This document shows, one piece after another, positions 1 through 9,469 of a DNA stretch of 64,000 nt. Source of the DNA: Galeruca laticollis. Its lineage: Eukaryota; Arthropoda; Insecta; Coleoptera; Chrysomelidae. A model generated the notes under the pieces. It searched no databases, was not told the DNA's origin, and saw nothing but the letters and a program-made list of their open reading frames with translations. How positions within the stretch are numbered: the stretch's first letter is position 1; each line of letters starts with the position of its first letter. The stretch covers positions 59,039,717 to 59,103,716 of the forward strand of contig OY998185.1 in NCBI GenBank assembly GCA_963921935.1, given 5' to 3'. The translations under genes and the position numbers were made by a program.

Positions 1-129
1 TACTAATGCTAAATCTATTTCCACTATTAAAAGTAGATTAATTATTATTCAAATTATTATAATTATAATCCTAATACCTATCTGTTCTAATTGTATATTT
101 ACACATCCTAATTTCTATCTATTTTAACT

Positions 130-1085
130 ATATTCACATGAATTTTCCACATTTTTAATTTTAACAACATTTTATTACCCCTTCTATGGTGAACCACATC
201 AATGCGTAATGTTCTTCATTTTCTCTTATTATTACTTTTATTCCCTCCATTCTACTGTTAATAATCTTAATGATAACTTTTGGATGGATTAGATTTATAT
301 TTCCGTCAAATTTGACTTCTATGTCCATATTTCCAGTATATATTAGTCCGCCTTCATTTCGTCTTATCTTATCTTCCATAGTTTCTTGTAATTTTCTGTT
401 CATTTCTTCCAATTATTTATTAAATATTTTGCCCATATTCTCATTCCTTTCTTCACATGTTCCTGTTTGTTTTTCTACTCAAACATTTAAATCATTAAAT
501 TTCTTATAAACATGATGTTGATATATTACCTCATCCTTTGTATGTCCCTGTAATTTTATAAATTTTACTTTCTTGGTTATATTTTCATTTTGTTTATTTA
601 CTTCCATTTCAATAGCTCCAGATACATTTTCTTCCAAACGTCTACCTAATTCTTGAGCTTCTTCTACTACCAGTTTTTCAATTTCCTCCCTGATTTTAAT
701 TCCAGTTTCTTGGATTTCAACTCTGAAATTCTTGGTCTTACATATCATCTTGTACCTTATCAAATCTTTTTTTAAATTCTTTAAAATATTCATTCTTCTC
801 CCTAAGTTTCTTAATTTCCTTAATACTTTCTGTTTTCACATCATCAATTTTCTTTTCCAAATTATATATGTTCCAATTCATCTGGTCCATTTTTTCATTA
901 AAATTATTTTCTATTCTGTTCATATCTCCTCACATATTATTCATATATTCTTTCATATCTCCCTTCATATTATTCATATCTTCGCTATTTTCGTCAAATT
1001 TCTGAATTAAAAATTCTATTAATTGATCATTACTGCTTGTTCTTTGTTGTATCCTATCCTCTTGTTCTTCTGCTTCTAAGTATGT
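130..1085 (-). pseudogene. Degenerate gag-like coiled-coil ORF of a retroelement
   Basis: Read on the minus strand from about 1085 down to about 130, a single protein-like sequence can be followed through three blocks (about 1076-738, 793-479 and 412-161). It is interrupted by an in-frame TGA near 930, a frameshift near 740-790 and a stop near 480. The first two blocks are rich in Glu, Lys, Asn and Met with heptad-like spacing typical of a coiled coil. The last block contains the phrase VKFDGNINLIHPKV, which resembles the start of the capsid-like region of insect retrotransposon Gag proteins. The role would be structural, in particle assembly, if it were intact. No protease, polymerase or LTR is visible next to it. 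The gag assignment is inferred from composition and one short motif. An unrelated coiled-coil protein remnant remains possible. Confidence 0.5.
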
Positions 1086-1092
1086 AAAAATT

Positions 1093-2543
1093 TTGCATAT
1101 AAATTATTCAACATCTTCATTCTCTTCTTCAGAATGTGTGCTTTCTGATAATACATGCGTTGACAATTTAATAAATTATGCCCCCAACAAGCTTTTGGGC
1201 CTCAGTGTACTAAAAAATACAGATAACCACAAGCCAGATGATGTCCCATTCATAGGAATACTGAAGAAGATGACTATGCTAGAGAATGATGCGATTCCTA
1301 TACGCAATAGATTATCTCTACCCAAAACAGTTTTCAAATCCGTAATATCTACATCCAATTCAGTAGCAAACATCATCAATTCAAATTCCTCATCACGCCT
1401 ATCAAGTGAGAAAGACAATCATAGAATCCGAGATTATTCGTACAATGATAGTAGTTGCGAAAGAGCTTTTAACAATAGTTCCACTTTCAGATCCATAAAG
1501 GGTATTCCCCAAGATTCTTTGGGTCTCAAAGGCCTCAAAAATATTGGTAACACATGTTTCATGAATAGTATTATCCAATGCCTATCAAACACAAGGTTGC
1601 TATTAGAATATCTAAAGAAAGACGCATACATAAGAGATATTAACATAAACATATCTAGCATGAAAGGAACACTAATTAAAGCATTTGCTGAAGTTATTCA
1701 AGAGCTTTGGTCTGAAGACGGTTCAGACAGAGTGGTTAATACAGTATCATTGAAAAGTAAGATTCAGCGATTTACTTCAAGGTTCATGGGATACACTCAA
1801 CATGATGCACATGAGTTTCTTCGTTACCTATTAGCAGGACTTCACGAAGATGTCAACAAGGTATATGAAAAATCAAAGCCCATATTAACAGAAATTGATG
1901 ACAAATTTAGTGATATCGAGAAAGCACAAGAATTTTCGTTAAGATATGCGAGAATGGACAACTCCAAGATTATGGATAACTTTGTCGGTCAATTAAAATC
2001 AACAATCAAGTGCACACACTGTGGTCACTGTTCAGTTACTTACGATCCTTTTTGGGATTTATCCCTTCCGATACCACAAAGAACAGGTCAATTACGACTT
2101 TCACAATGTTTAGATTCGTTTACAAGAGAAGAAACACTCGACGGTGATGAGAAACCAACTTGTTCGAAATGTAAGGAACGAAGACGATGCATTAAATCAT
2201 TCTCAATTCATAAATTTCCGAAAATACTGGTTATTCACCTGAAGCGCTTTTCGCAAACAGAAAGTTTTAGTGGAAAACTTAATGATACAATAGATTTTCC
2301 AATAGAAGGGCTTGATATGAACCATTACGCGGCTGATAATGTGGAACCTTGTATGTACAACCTCTACGCTATATCTAATCACTGTGGGACCACTTATAAT
2401 GGTCACTATGCCGACATCCCTACACGGGACATTGGCACGAATATAACGATTCAAGAGTGCTATTAATATCGTGGAAATCTTTAGTCAGTGGAGAAGCATA
2501 TGTTCTCTTCTATGAACAAGATGACACAAAATCCCACCTTTAA
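1093..2543 (+). pseudogene. Ubiquitin-specific protease (USP2/USP21-like) retrocopy, C-terminally frameshifted
   Basis: A 457-codon frame (1093-2466) encodes a peptidase C19 domain, which removes ubiquitin from proteins. A Ser/Asn-rich N-terminus of about 140 residues comes first. The Cys box GNTCFMNS follows, with Cys155 as nucleophile, then the HDAHEF box around residue 238. Two zinc-binding pairs are present (Cys307/Cys310 and Cys357/Cys360), then the His box NGHY with His438. After His438 the frame is lost and ends at 2464-2466. The expected ending (HPYTGHWHEYNDSRV, then AYVLFYE) continues in another frame from 2415 to the stop at 2541-2543. A deletion of about 10 bases at 2412-2414 explains this, and it moves the third triad position out of frame. 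The frame opens at TTG; the first in-frame ATG is at 1270 (residue 60). Lack of introns and a 5' end abutting a gag remnant suggest a processed copy. Alternatively, the tract ending TCTTCTTCAG at about 1132 could be a splice acceptor of a real exon. Confidence 0.85.
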
Positions 2544-3179
2544 GTTTAATAATTTTTTTTATTAGTTTTTATATTGTATATTTTCATTGTGAATCAATGT
2601 CTTATTTGTTTTCTTTTCTGCAAAATTGATTTATATATTCATATATACATTGTTGTATCTGTTTAAAAAAAATATAAATTACAAATACCAAAAAAAATAT
2701 AATAATTTTTAAAGTTTTATCTATCACTAAAACTTCCTGTGATTGGCGGCAACCACAGGCAGGTAAATATGGACTACTAACAGATTGTTGTTTGCGTTTT
2801 ATATGTTAAATTCGATCTGTGAGCTATTTCAGAAGCATTTTAGGACATTTTTTGATAAATCATAGCAGTGGCATAAAAATTTGTTTCGAATTTTATGAAA
2901 ACCAACACACAAACCAAACCAAACACAAAAAACTCATAATTTCAGTATTTTTTGAGAGAAAAAATGTTTTCCGGCAAATATCAACCTGAACTATACAGTA
3001 TGGAAAAAATTTCCCTCAATTCTCTTAAAACATATTTCTGGCCCTACTTACTCTCGAAACACTATCTATTAAATTTCGTCCCAAATCGATTCGTCACATT
3101 GTTATTGTCCTAACTCTATTAATGTGTGAGTTACTAATGGATATTTGATTTAACCCCTCTTTTTTCGATATTAGTCGAT
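2544..3179. other. AT-rich non-coding stretch after the USP copy
   Basis: There is no protein-like frame. Two short A-runs (about 2665-2672 and 2690-2697) lie about 120-150 bases past the USP stop. They could be the remains of the poly(A) tail of a retrotransposed mRNA, but neither has a clean AATAAA signal at the usual distance. Nothing else is recognised up to the start of the copia remnant. Confidence 0.4.
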
Positions 3180-3435
3180 ATTACCCGGAATATTCAATGT
3201 ATTGATAAAGTCACTAAGTACATTAGGTCTGAAGATGATGAAGAAGAAATCACAGAAAAAGAAAAGGAGGCTACACAAAAGGAAAAAGAAAATGTGTCCA
3301 GAGAAACAGAAGTAGAAGAAGAAGGAAAATAAAATTACCAAGAAAATTTGATGATCATGTAGTATATGTTAATTATATAAACGCAGAGATACCAGAAAAT
3401 TATGAAGAAGCAATGAGTTGTGAAGATCATGCAAA
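3180..3435 (+). pseudogene. Copia-type pol: acidic linker and start of reverse transcriptase region
   Basis: This segment encodes a Glu/Lys-rich tract (about 3225-3331, with many GAA and GAG codons). After a frame change it continues as KLPRKFDDHVVYVNYINAEI and PENYEEAMSCEDHAKWK. In copia-family polyproteins an acidic linker of this kind separates integrase from reverse transcriptase, and the phrase of the type P..Y.EA....W. marks the start of the reverse transcriptase. A further frame change near 3430 joins it to the next open block. No integrase or gag-protease part is recognised upstream, so the element is 5'-truncated. Confidence 0.7.
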
Positions 3436-4260
3436 ATGGAAAATGCAATGGACGAAGATTTAAACAATTTAAAGGAAAATGGTACATGGAAAATAGTGGA
3501 TGAACCTAAAGAGAAGCGGATCCTAGAAATTGAATGGGTATATCTAATTATAGCAGACGGAAAATACAAAGCTTGTGATGTTGCAAAAAGCTTCCAACAA
3601 CTTACCAAGAAAATGAAGAAATATATTCTCCTGTAACGAGCATGAACACTTTGAAAATTTTATTATCGGTAACATGCATGCATTAAAAAAGGGAACATTG
3701 AACAAATGGTTATTCAAGCTTCTTTCCTAAATGGTCAAATTAAATTCTAGGTTTATGTTGGTTACAATATTGAACCAAATGAAGTATGTCTTTTAAAGAA
3801 ATTATTATACGGTTTAAGAGAAAGTTTTCATAATTTTATGGTGAATTTAAACTTCAAAAGATCAGATCATGATTATTGTTTAGATATCGGAAACGTTGAT
3901 GATAACCATGTACTTGTAATTTTATATGTCGATGATTTAGTGATTTTCAGTTCTGACAAAAATTCTATTCAAGATTTGAAAGTTAAATTGTGTGATAATT
4001 TTAAAATAACTGATCTAGGTCAAGTAAGATAATATTTAGGTATTGAAATTAAACATTGTACAAATGAACAAAAGGTATTTTTAAGTCAACAAAAATATAT
4101 TGAGAATCTAGCTGTGAAATAGAACATAAAAGATTCTAAGTCTTACGATACGCCGATTGAAATAAATTTAAAATTAGAATGTGCTGAAAAGGTTGAAAGT
4201 GATGTAAAGTATAGAAATGTGATAGCAAATGGTTCACGTCCTGACATCTCATATTCAGTA
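3436..4260 (+). pseudogene. Copia-type reverse transcriptase remnant (YVDD)
   Basis: The first open block (3436-3636) carries the copia RT signature NGTWKIVDEP, followed by WVY, then DGKYKA and VAKSFQQ. The usual KARLVAKGF is degraded to KACDVAKSF. After several stops and shifts, a second block (3838-4032) has the polymerase active site YVDD at 3925-3936, followed by KITDLGQVR. Past an in-frame stop, YLGIEIKH and a decayed FLSQQKYIENL tract follow to about 4130, then a short DTPIEINLKLE tract. This enzyme would copy element RNA into DNA inside virus-like particles. At least four disruptions make it non-functional. The order of motifs and the plus orientation agree with the flanking linker and RNase H blocks, so these are pieces of one old insertion. 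Confidence 0.85.
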
Positions 4261-4382
4261 AATTAATAAAGTAGATACGAAAACAATTACAATAGTACAC
4301 ATTTCAAGTATGCTTTGTTTCTAAAATATTTATATCACTCGATCCTTTAAATTTAGTATATGACACAAATTACACTGAAATA

Positions 4383-4661
4383 ATGGATGCATTTGTTGAT
4401 GCTGATTGGGCTTCTGACATCATTGACAAAAAGTCAACTACTGGAATAATAATTCGTATTTTTAGAAATATCATATACAAAAAAAATGCAGAATATTATG
4501 CGTTAGCTGATTGCGTAGAAGAGGTTGTGCCTCTTGAAGGTGTTTTAAAAGATATTGGTTTGGGTTTGGAGGGTTCAATTAAAATAAATGTAGATAACAA
4601 TGGCGCTATTTCCTTAGATAAAAATGGTAAATTTTGTAAGAACTCAAAACACATTATGTAA
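4383..4661 (+). pseudogene. Copia-type RNase H remnant
   Basis: This is a 92-codon open block with the copia RNase H hallmarks. DAFVDADWASD stands at the start and contains the first catalytic Asp. DKKSTTG follows, then the block around AEYYALADCVEE with the catalytic Glu, and later INVDNNGAISL with a catalytic Asp. The block ends at KNSKHIM, where intact elements usually continue KHID and HF. The usual intervening tract between STTG and AEY is shortened. RNase H would degrade the RNA strand during reverse transcription. It lies about 120 bases downstream of the last reverse transcriptase block, the standard copia order. It is open but cannot be expressed as part of a polyprotein because the upstream frames are broken. 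Confidence 0.82.
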
Positions 4662-4844
4662 GTTTTTACTTCGGTAATGATTATAAAAAGAAAGGTTTAA
4701 TTCAGAAGATTTCGTCTGAAAATCAAAGTACGGATATTCTCAATTTTTTCTATCCTTGCTAAGTCTACAGTACAATGACAATTAATGATTCTGTCTTAAA
4801 TTAATAATTTTGTTTCGTTGTTTGAGTTAGTTTTATTTTTTAAT

Positions 4845-4900
4845 ACAAAAATCAAGGAGGCATGTTTAAATATGCCTAACAGCTGGTGATTTTCGTATTA
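4845..4900 (+). other. Putative polypurine tract and start of copia 3' LTR
   Basis: About 185 bases after the RNase H block, a purine-rich tract (AAAAATCAAGGAGGCA, with two pyrimidines and a final CA) is followed at 4863 by TGTTTAAATATGCC. Copia-type LTRs start with TG directly after a polypurine tract, so this is the expected place for the 3' LTR boundary. No second LTR copy is seen upstream and the LTR's far end cannot be placed. The call rests on position and composition only. Confidence 0.4.
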
Positions 4901-6336
4901 AAATGTTTTTCAACCTGTAGGTATGATAGTCGGAAGTCAAGCGATAAGTGAAAGGTAGACAGATATAATGAAAAGATGTCACATTGTAAGTTAATATTAA
5001 AATAAAGCGTGTTCACGTAAATTAAGAAGTTTCACTAAAAATGAATACAAATACCATAAAAAGGCCCCTTTTTCTAACAATTCCATTACAATACATCCCC
5101 TATATGTATACGTATTGCATATATTATACATAAAGTGAATTAAAACAAGGTTTTTTATAAAAATAAATATTTTAAAAAATCCCCAAATTTTGGTCGAAGA
5201 AAACAATTTTTTTAAAATATAAATATTTATAACTTTCAAACAAATTAATAAATAAAAATATATCACTGAGATTCCTGAGACTCTACAAATACGTTTGAAA
5301 ACAAAAAAAGTTGAAAAATTGACATTTTTCGATTTTTTATATACTTTCTAATATTCCACTTGGCTGAGGTATAACATTGAATTGTTTATTGCAAATGAGT
5401 CAAAAGATAATTTCATAGGACATACTTTGTTTGAGACTTTTTTTCATATCTTTTTATATTGTAATATTTTCAAAAAAAAAATTATTTTTGGGGTAGTTTT
5501 TAATTATTTTCTACCCCCAAAAAGAAATTTAACAGAATTGATATTTTAGATACAACCAAATAAGACATGTTTTAAATTAATTATAGTATACTTGTCCCTG
5601 CCGAAAAAACTCGTTTTCATGGGCTATAAACTTAATTTATTTAGACTATTTCTAGCTCATGTGAACTTATAATTGTTATATATTCTTTATATATGCTATA
5701 TTATTATTATTTACAGATTTATTTATTAAAAAAAGCACAAAACTTACCACAAAAAGCAGCCGAATGCAAAAAAATACTCGTCTTTTCTGGCATCATGTTA
5801 AATTGGAAACTGAAAAACGTCAACAATTTCAAAATATCACCAATATTTTGTTTCCTAAATATACTAACGTAATTATTAATTATAAACACTAAGAAATTAA
5901 TGATGGAAATTAATTAGTACTAAACGAAAACATAACTGACGATCTTTACAGACGGTTCGGGTCCTTCTTGTCTAGAATATCTGTTTTCAAAATAATATAA
6001 AAACAGTTTGTTTTAATTAAAAAGATTTAAAAAGTGGATCAAGGTGACAACTTTATAATTACTCACCGTCTAATTAGAAAAATTGTTGCCAATTAAATAA
6101 GTGCAAGATAATAAAAATCTGTTTAAATACTTATAGATGCACATTAATCAGATCCGTATTTAAAAATTTTTTGGCGAAATTTTTCATGAATTTTTATTTT
6201 CAAAATGCGTCAAATTATTCTTATAGCCATGATAATACGTTTCATTTATATTTAATTATAAAATGAAATGAGTGTCAAAAAGTACACTATTTTTTTTGCT
6301 TTTGGTTAGACTGCCGTCCAATTGTATCCATTTATA
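4901..6336. other. AT-rich intergenic DNA, no gene recognised
   Basis: Neither strand holds a protein-like frame. The longest open stretch (4997-5266, minus) is low-complexity, rich in Phe, Ile and Lys, and has no recognisable motif. The first part may be copia 3' LTR sequence. An imperfect hairpin lies at 5485-5523. Confidence 0.5.
5485..5523. repeat. Imperfect inverted repeat (hairpin)
   Basis: TTTTTGGGGTAG and CTACCCCCAAAAA flank a 14-base T/A-rich loop. The stem is 12 bp with one bulged C. This contrasts with the surrounding AT-rich DNA. No function can be assigned. Confidence 0.45.
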
Positions 6337-6727
6337 CAGTGTTAGGAAAATTATGAGGGCACATATGTTTTATCATCAATGTGTTAGAAAGAGACAAAAT
6401 ACATATAAATTCAGTGTATCATTCTTTTTCGCTAACAGGATATCATAAAGTGGAAAACGTGCAATTACTGTATATGTGTTAAGGCGTGGTGGAAGTATAC
6501 TCCCACCACGTGTAAAGGTATGTCTGGTAGGCACCGCTTTCGAGAGACGTGCAAATACAGACGTTTAGTTTATTAATTGAGAAATGATAAGATTGTACTA
6601 AACTGATAGCTTAATGCAATGAACAATAAAAAAAATCAACATTACTTTCGTTTATCCCATCATGATTAATTTACAAAGAAATAATTCAGCAGTAATAATC
6701 TAAGTCACTATATTAGTTCGGTTAGTA
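6337..6727 (+). repeat. Left terminal inverted repeat of the DNA transposon
   Basis: The outer part (6337-6390) pairs with 9469-9416. About 130 bases (6391-6520) have no counterpart in the right repeat. Pairing then resumes with TGTCTGGTAGGCACCGC (6521) against the complement of 9398-9380, and continues through TTTATTAATTGAGAAAT and TTTACAAAGAAATAATTCAG to about 6727. The 130-base extra piece holds a perfect-but-one palindrome and a second inverted repeat that pairs elsewhere. Confidence 0.8.
6485..6510. repeat. 26-bp near-perfect palindrome inside the left TIR
   Basis: CGTGGTGGAA, GTATAC and TCCCACCACG read in order form a palindrome with a single mismatched pair (A against C). It is GC-rich compared with its surroundings and absent from the right TIR. 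Confidence 0.7.
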
Positions 6728-7314
6728 TTGGAATAAATAACATAACATGCGAAATAAAATTTGTACTAATAATAATATGTGTTTCCAAATATCCCAATTC
6801 TCATTTTTCGCTCTCATAAGTGGAAAACCCACAACGCCGGCCTCTTACAAATTCTTTGTAGCTACTAACAGTATTGCCAATTTTCATTGTATATTTATAT
6901 TAATTGTAAAATGCATTGTTCTAACACGAGAACAAGTTATAAGAAGATTTTAATTATGATAATTCAAGATCAAGATATAATTAATTCCATCTATTCGTTG
7001 AATATTTTATTGTAATGCTGGAAATTGTTCTAGTTTTCAGTTTGATAGCGGTTAAAACCTTTACTTTTTTTCAGATTTGGCAACGTGAAATTGGTCTCCA
7101 AACATCTGCTGTGTTTCGAATGTGTTAGTAAAATAAATGTTGGTATATTTATCGTTTGTATGCAAATGAGAACGAATCCTCTGTGTAAACACACACACAG
7201 TACAAATTAAAAAAAAAACCAAAATTAAAATAAAATCGTATTCTAATGAAAATGCCTAGAATTTTTAAATAAAAGTAATATTATGATATGTAATAAATTG
7301 AAAAATGAAACTTC
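6728..7314. other. Non-coding interior of the transposon, transposase 3' side
   Basis: No protein-like frame is seen. A small open stretch at 6747-6953 lacks any motif. The tract around 6804 (TTTTTCGCTCTCATAAGTGG) loosely repeats a part of the left TIR near 6425-6452, which suggests internal duplication. Confidence 0.45.
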
Positions 7315-8421
7315 TTAATTCTTCAATGAGCTTAAATGTTCGAATAAACCCACGTTTTGAGCTAAGCAGTAACCGAGACGGTTATTAAACTCTTGACGAA
7401 CACGTATGAGAATTTCGGGTGTTATTTGCATACAAATTTGTTCCCTTAGTTCATTTAGAGAAGTGGCTCTGTTTTCTTGGAACCTGTAAATTCTCGATTT
7501 TATATAACTCCAGAAAAAGAAATCGTTGGGAGCCAGATCTGGAGATCCCGCAGGCCATCTTATGTTACCATTCGTGGAGATTATTCGATTGGGAAATTGT
7601 GTATTTAAAAAATTTATTGCTAGTCGATAATTATGTGATGCACAACCGTCATGTTGGTACCAGATATCATTGAAGTTGACACCTGATTGTATAAGGGCAG
7701 GAGTAATTTGATTTTTCAGCATGTCCAAATATTTCTGTCCGGTTAAATTGCCGCAATAAAAAATGGTCCAATTAAATGGTCACCTAATATTCCAGCCCAA
7801 GCATTCAACTTTTGGGGATATTGAGTCCTATTATTATAATGTTTGTGTAAATTTGTCCTTGACCAATATCTAATAACGGATGAATTATGTGCACCGTGTA
7901 TGGGAAAAGTCGATTCATCTGTGAACAAAATATTTTTCGAAAAGTTTGCGTCCAATTGTATTATTTCCATAACTATTTCACAAAATTCCACTCTTCGAAA
8001 TTGATCATCTGGAGAAATTTCATGGCTCTTTTTCAGTTTGAAACTATGATAACCATTTTTTTAGTACATCCCGAATCGTTTTCAGATCAACATCAAAATC
8101 CTTTGCTAAATGAGGGGACGGTTGTAGGGGATTATTTTCCACACTGGCACAAATTAAAATATCGCTATCTTCTTTTTCGGGTTGGGTTTGACGATTTTGT
8201 GTACGCGGTCCATGTTTAGTAGGGTTGACACATCCATGCTCTTCAACATTTTTTATAACCGTTCTCACTTGTTTTTTGATATTTGGTTGGGCATTTTCGA
8301 ATGCCACAATAAACAAATTTTCTGCTATTTCTCGATATGAATGACCCTGGTAGTACCATTTTACAATTTGCACTTTATGGTGGTTTAATAAGATTTGCAA
8401 AAGATCGTTACTCATTCGCAA
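7315..8421 (-). pseudogene. Mariner-like (DD41D) transposase, two frameshifts
   Basis: The transposase would cut and paste the element between its inverted repeats. Three consecutive minus-strand blocks make up one protein of about 365 residues. Block 8421-8044 starts MRMSNDLL and contains an N-terminal helix-turn-helix (WYYQGHSYREIAENL). Block 7991-7743 has the first catalytic Asp in ILFTDESTF. Block 7728-7315 has the second Asp in YQHDGCASHN and the third in SPDLAPNDFFFW, with 41 residues between them (DD41D). The first frame is lost in a run of seven A residues (minus strand, about 8055-8061), after which YHSFKLKKSHEI continues in another frame. The second is lost near 7740-7752, where GNLTGQKYLDML continues in a shifted frame. 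All three catalytic Asp codons survive, so decay is moderate, but the gene cannot make a full transposase. Confidence 0.88.
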
Positions 8422-9071
8422 ACAAATGTTTAGTGAAGTACTCAGATTGTACAGTTAAACATCTTCAAGAGGCGATTCGTATTCGTCTGGTATAATAATC
8501 TACGCTGGCTTTTAATTCTCTGTCTCATGATTGTCCTTCTCTAACACACTGGTAACGCCATGTGACCATTATAATTTACCTTTGGCCGTGAGAGATTATC
8601 GTTTTACGTTGAAATTAAATGTGACTGATTTCTCTCACAAATAGGAAGGAAATTTTTAAGGACACTACAATCTAACGCGTGGATAGAAAATGAAGAGATG
8701 CAAACGAAATCGTTTTATCAGGAGCGTAGGAAACGAGCGGTAAACATTGAGATATTTTTAAAACCAGAATACAGTTGAACAAATATTAGCATACGACTTA
8801 TTTCTCATTTTATGATATCCTGTTAAAGAAAATGGTGATACACTGAATACACTTGTTTTATTACAACATATTGTCGCTTTTGGACTCTGTATTGTTGCAA
8901 TAGATTATTCCTTATGATGTTAATGAAAATTATTATGCTTATATTAATTAACTGTACTCTCAATATCGACGAATGTAATTTTTTAGCTATCTTCAAGTGA
9001 TTTTTTAATGGTACTTATTTCAGATACCTGCTAGGTAGGTTTTAATTTATTGTTCAAATCATATTAGCGTG
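8422..9071. other. Non-coding interior of the transposon, transposase 5' side
   Basis: This stretch lies between the transposase start and the right TIR. No protein-like frame is seen. It contains 8806-8850, whose complement matches 6410-6452 in the left TIR (shared core AACAGGATATCATAAA). A promoter for the transposase would be expected here, but no clear motif can be pointed out. Confidence 0.45.
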
Positions 9072-9469
9072 TACTACCCGAACTGATATAGTGAATTAGT
9101 TTATTACTACTGAATTATTTCTTTGTAAATTAATCATGAAGGCATCAAGCTATCAGTATAGTGCAATCTTATTATTTCTCAATTAATAAACTAAACTATT
9201 CACATTACACATCTATATTTCTAACATTAACTTCTTTCGTTTCGATCTTTAACATAATGAATTGTTTATACAACATTTTGCTGTGTTAAAGTGACTAGTA
9301 ATAGCCTGAATGCATTTCTAATTTGTTTATTTAAAACTGTAAGTAAAAGCCAGACATAAGAGCTACTGTACGCTTCCCGAAGGCGGTGCTTGCCAGACAT
9401 CCTATTACACAGTTATTTCTAACACATTGACGGTAAAACGTATGTTCCCTCGTAATGTTCCCAACACTG
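9072..9469 (-). repeat. Right terminal inverted repeat of the DNA transposon
   Basis: Complementary to the left repeat in at least three collinear blocks: 9469-9416 (47 of 54 identical), 9398-9370, and about 9215-9072. The intervening pieces differ in length from the left repeat. The outermost bases are CAGTGTTGGG when read inward. Confidence 0.8.

Larger units (their letters stand above)
6337..9469 (-). mobile_element. Mariner-superfamily DNA transposon (DD41D type) with long terminal inverted repeats
   Basis: The element starts CAGTGTTAGG at 6337 and ends CACTG at 9469. TATA lies immediately outside both ends, so a TA target-site duplication is consistent. The outer 54 bases of each end (6337-6390 and 9416-9469) match as inverted repeats at 47 of 54 positions. 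Further inverted matches continue inward with indels to about 6727 and 9072. Inside, on the minus strand, is a broken transposase (8421-7315). CAGTG termini with TA flanks and the Asp-Asp-41-Asp spacing place it in the IS630/Tc1/mariner superfamily, closest by spacing to the group described as DD41D (rosa). At 3.1 kb it is longer than the usual 1.3-2 kb, mainly through long TIRs and non-coding inner flanks. Confidence 0.85.

Noticed and set aside
270..1010. Plus-strand ORFs at 270-509 and 732-1010
   Set aside because: Phe/Ile/His-rich shadows of the minus-strand gag-like frame.
4997..5266. Minus-strand ORF of 89 codons
   Set aside because: Low-complexity AT-rich translation (Phe, Ile, Lys, Leu) without a recognisable domain.
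7419..8219. Plus-strand ORFs at 7419-7673 and 7887-8219
   Set aside because: Shadows opposite the minus-strand transposase, whose motifs are clear.
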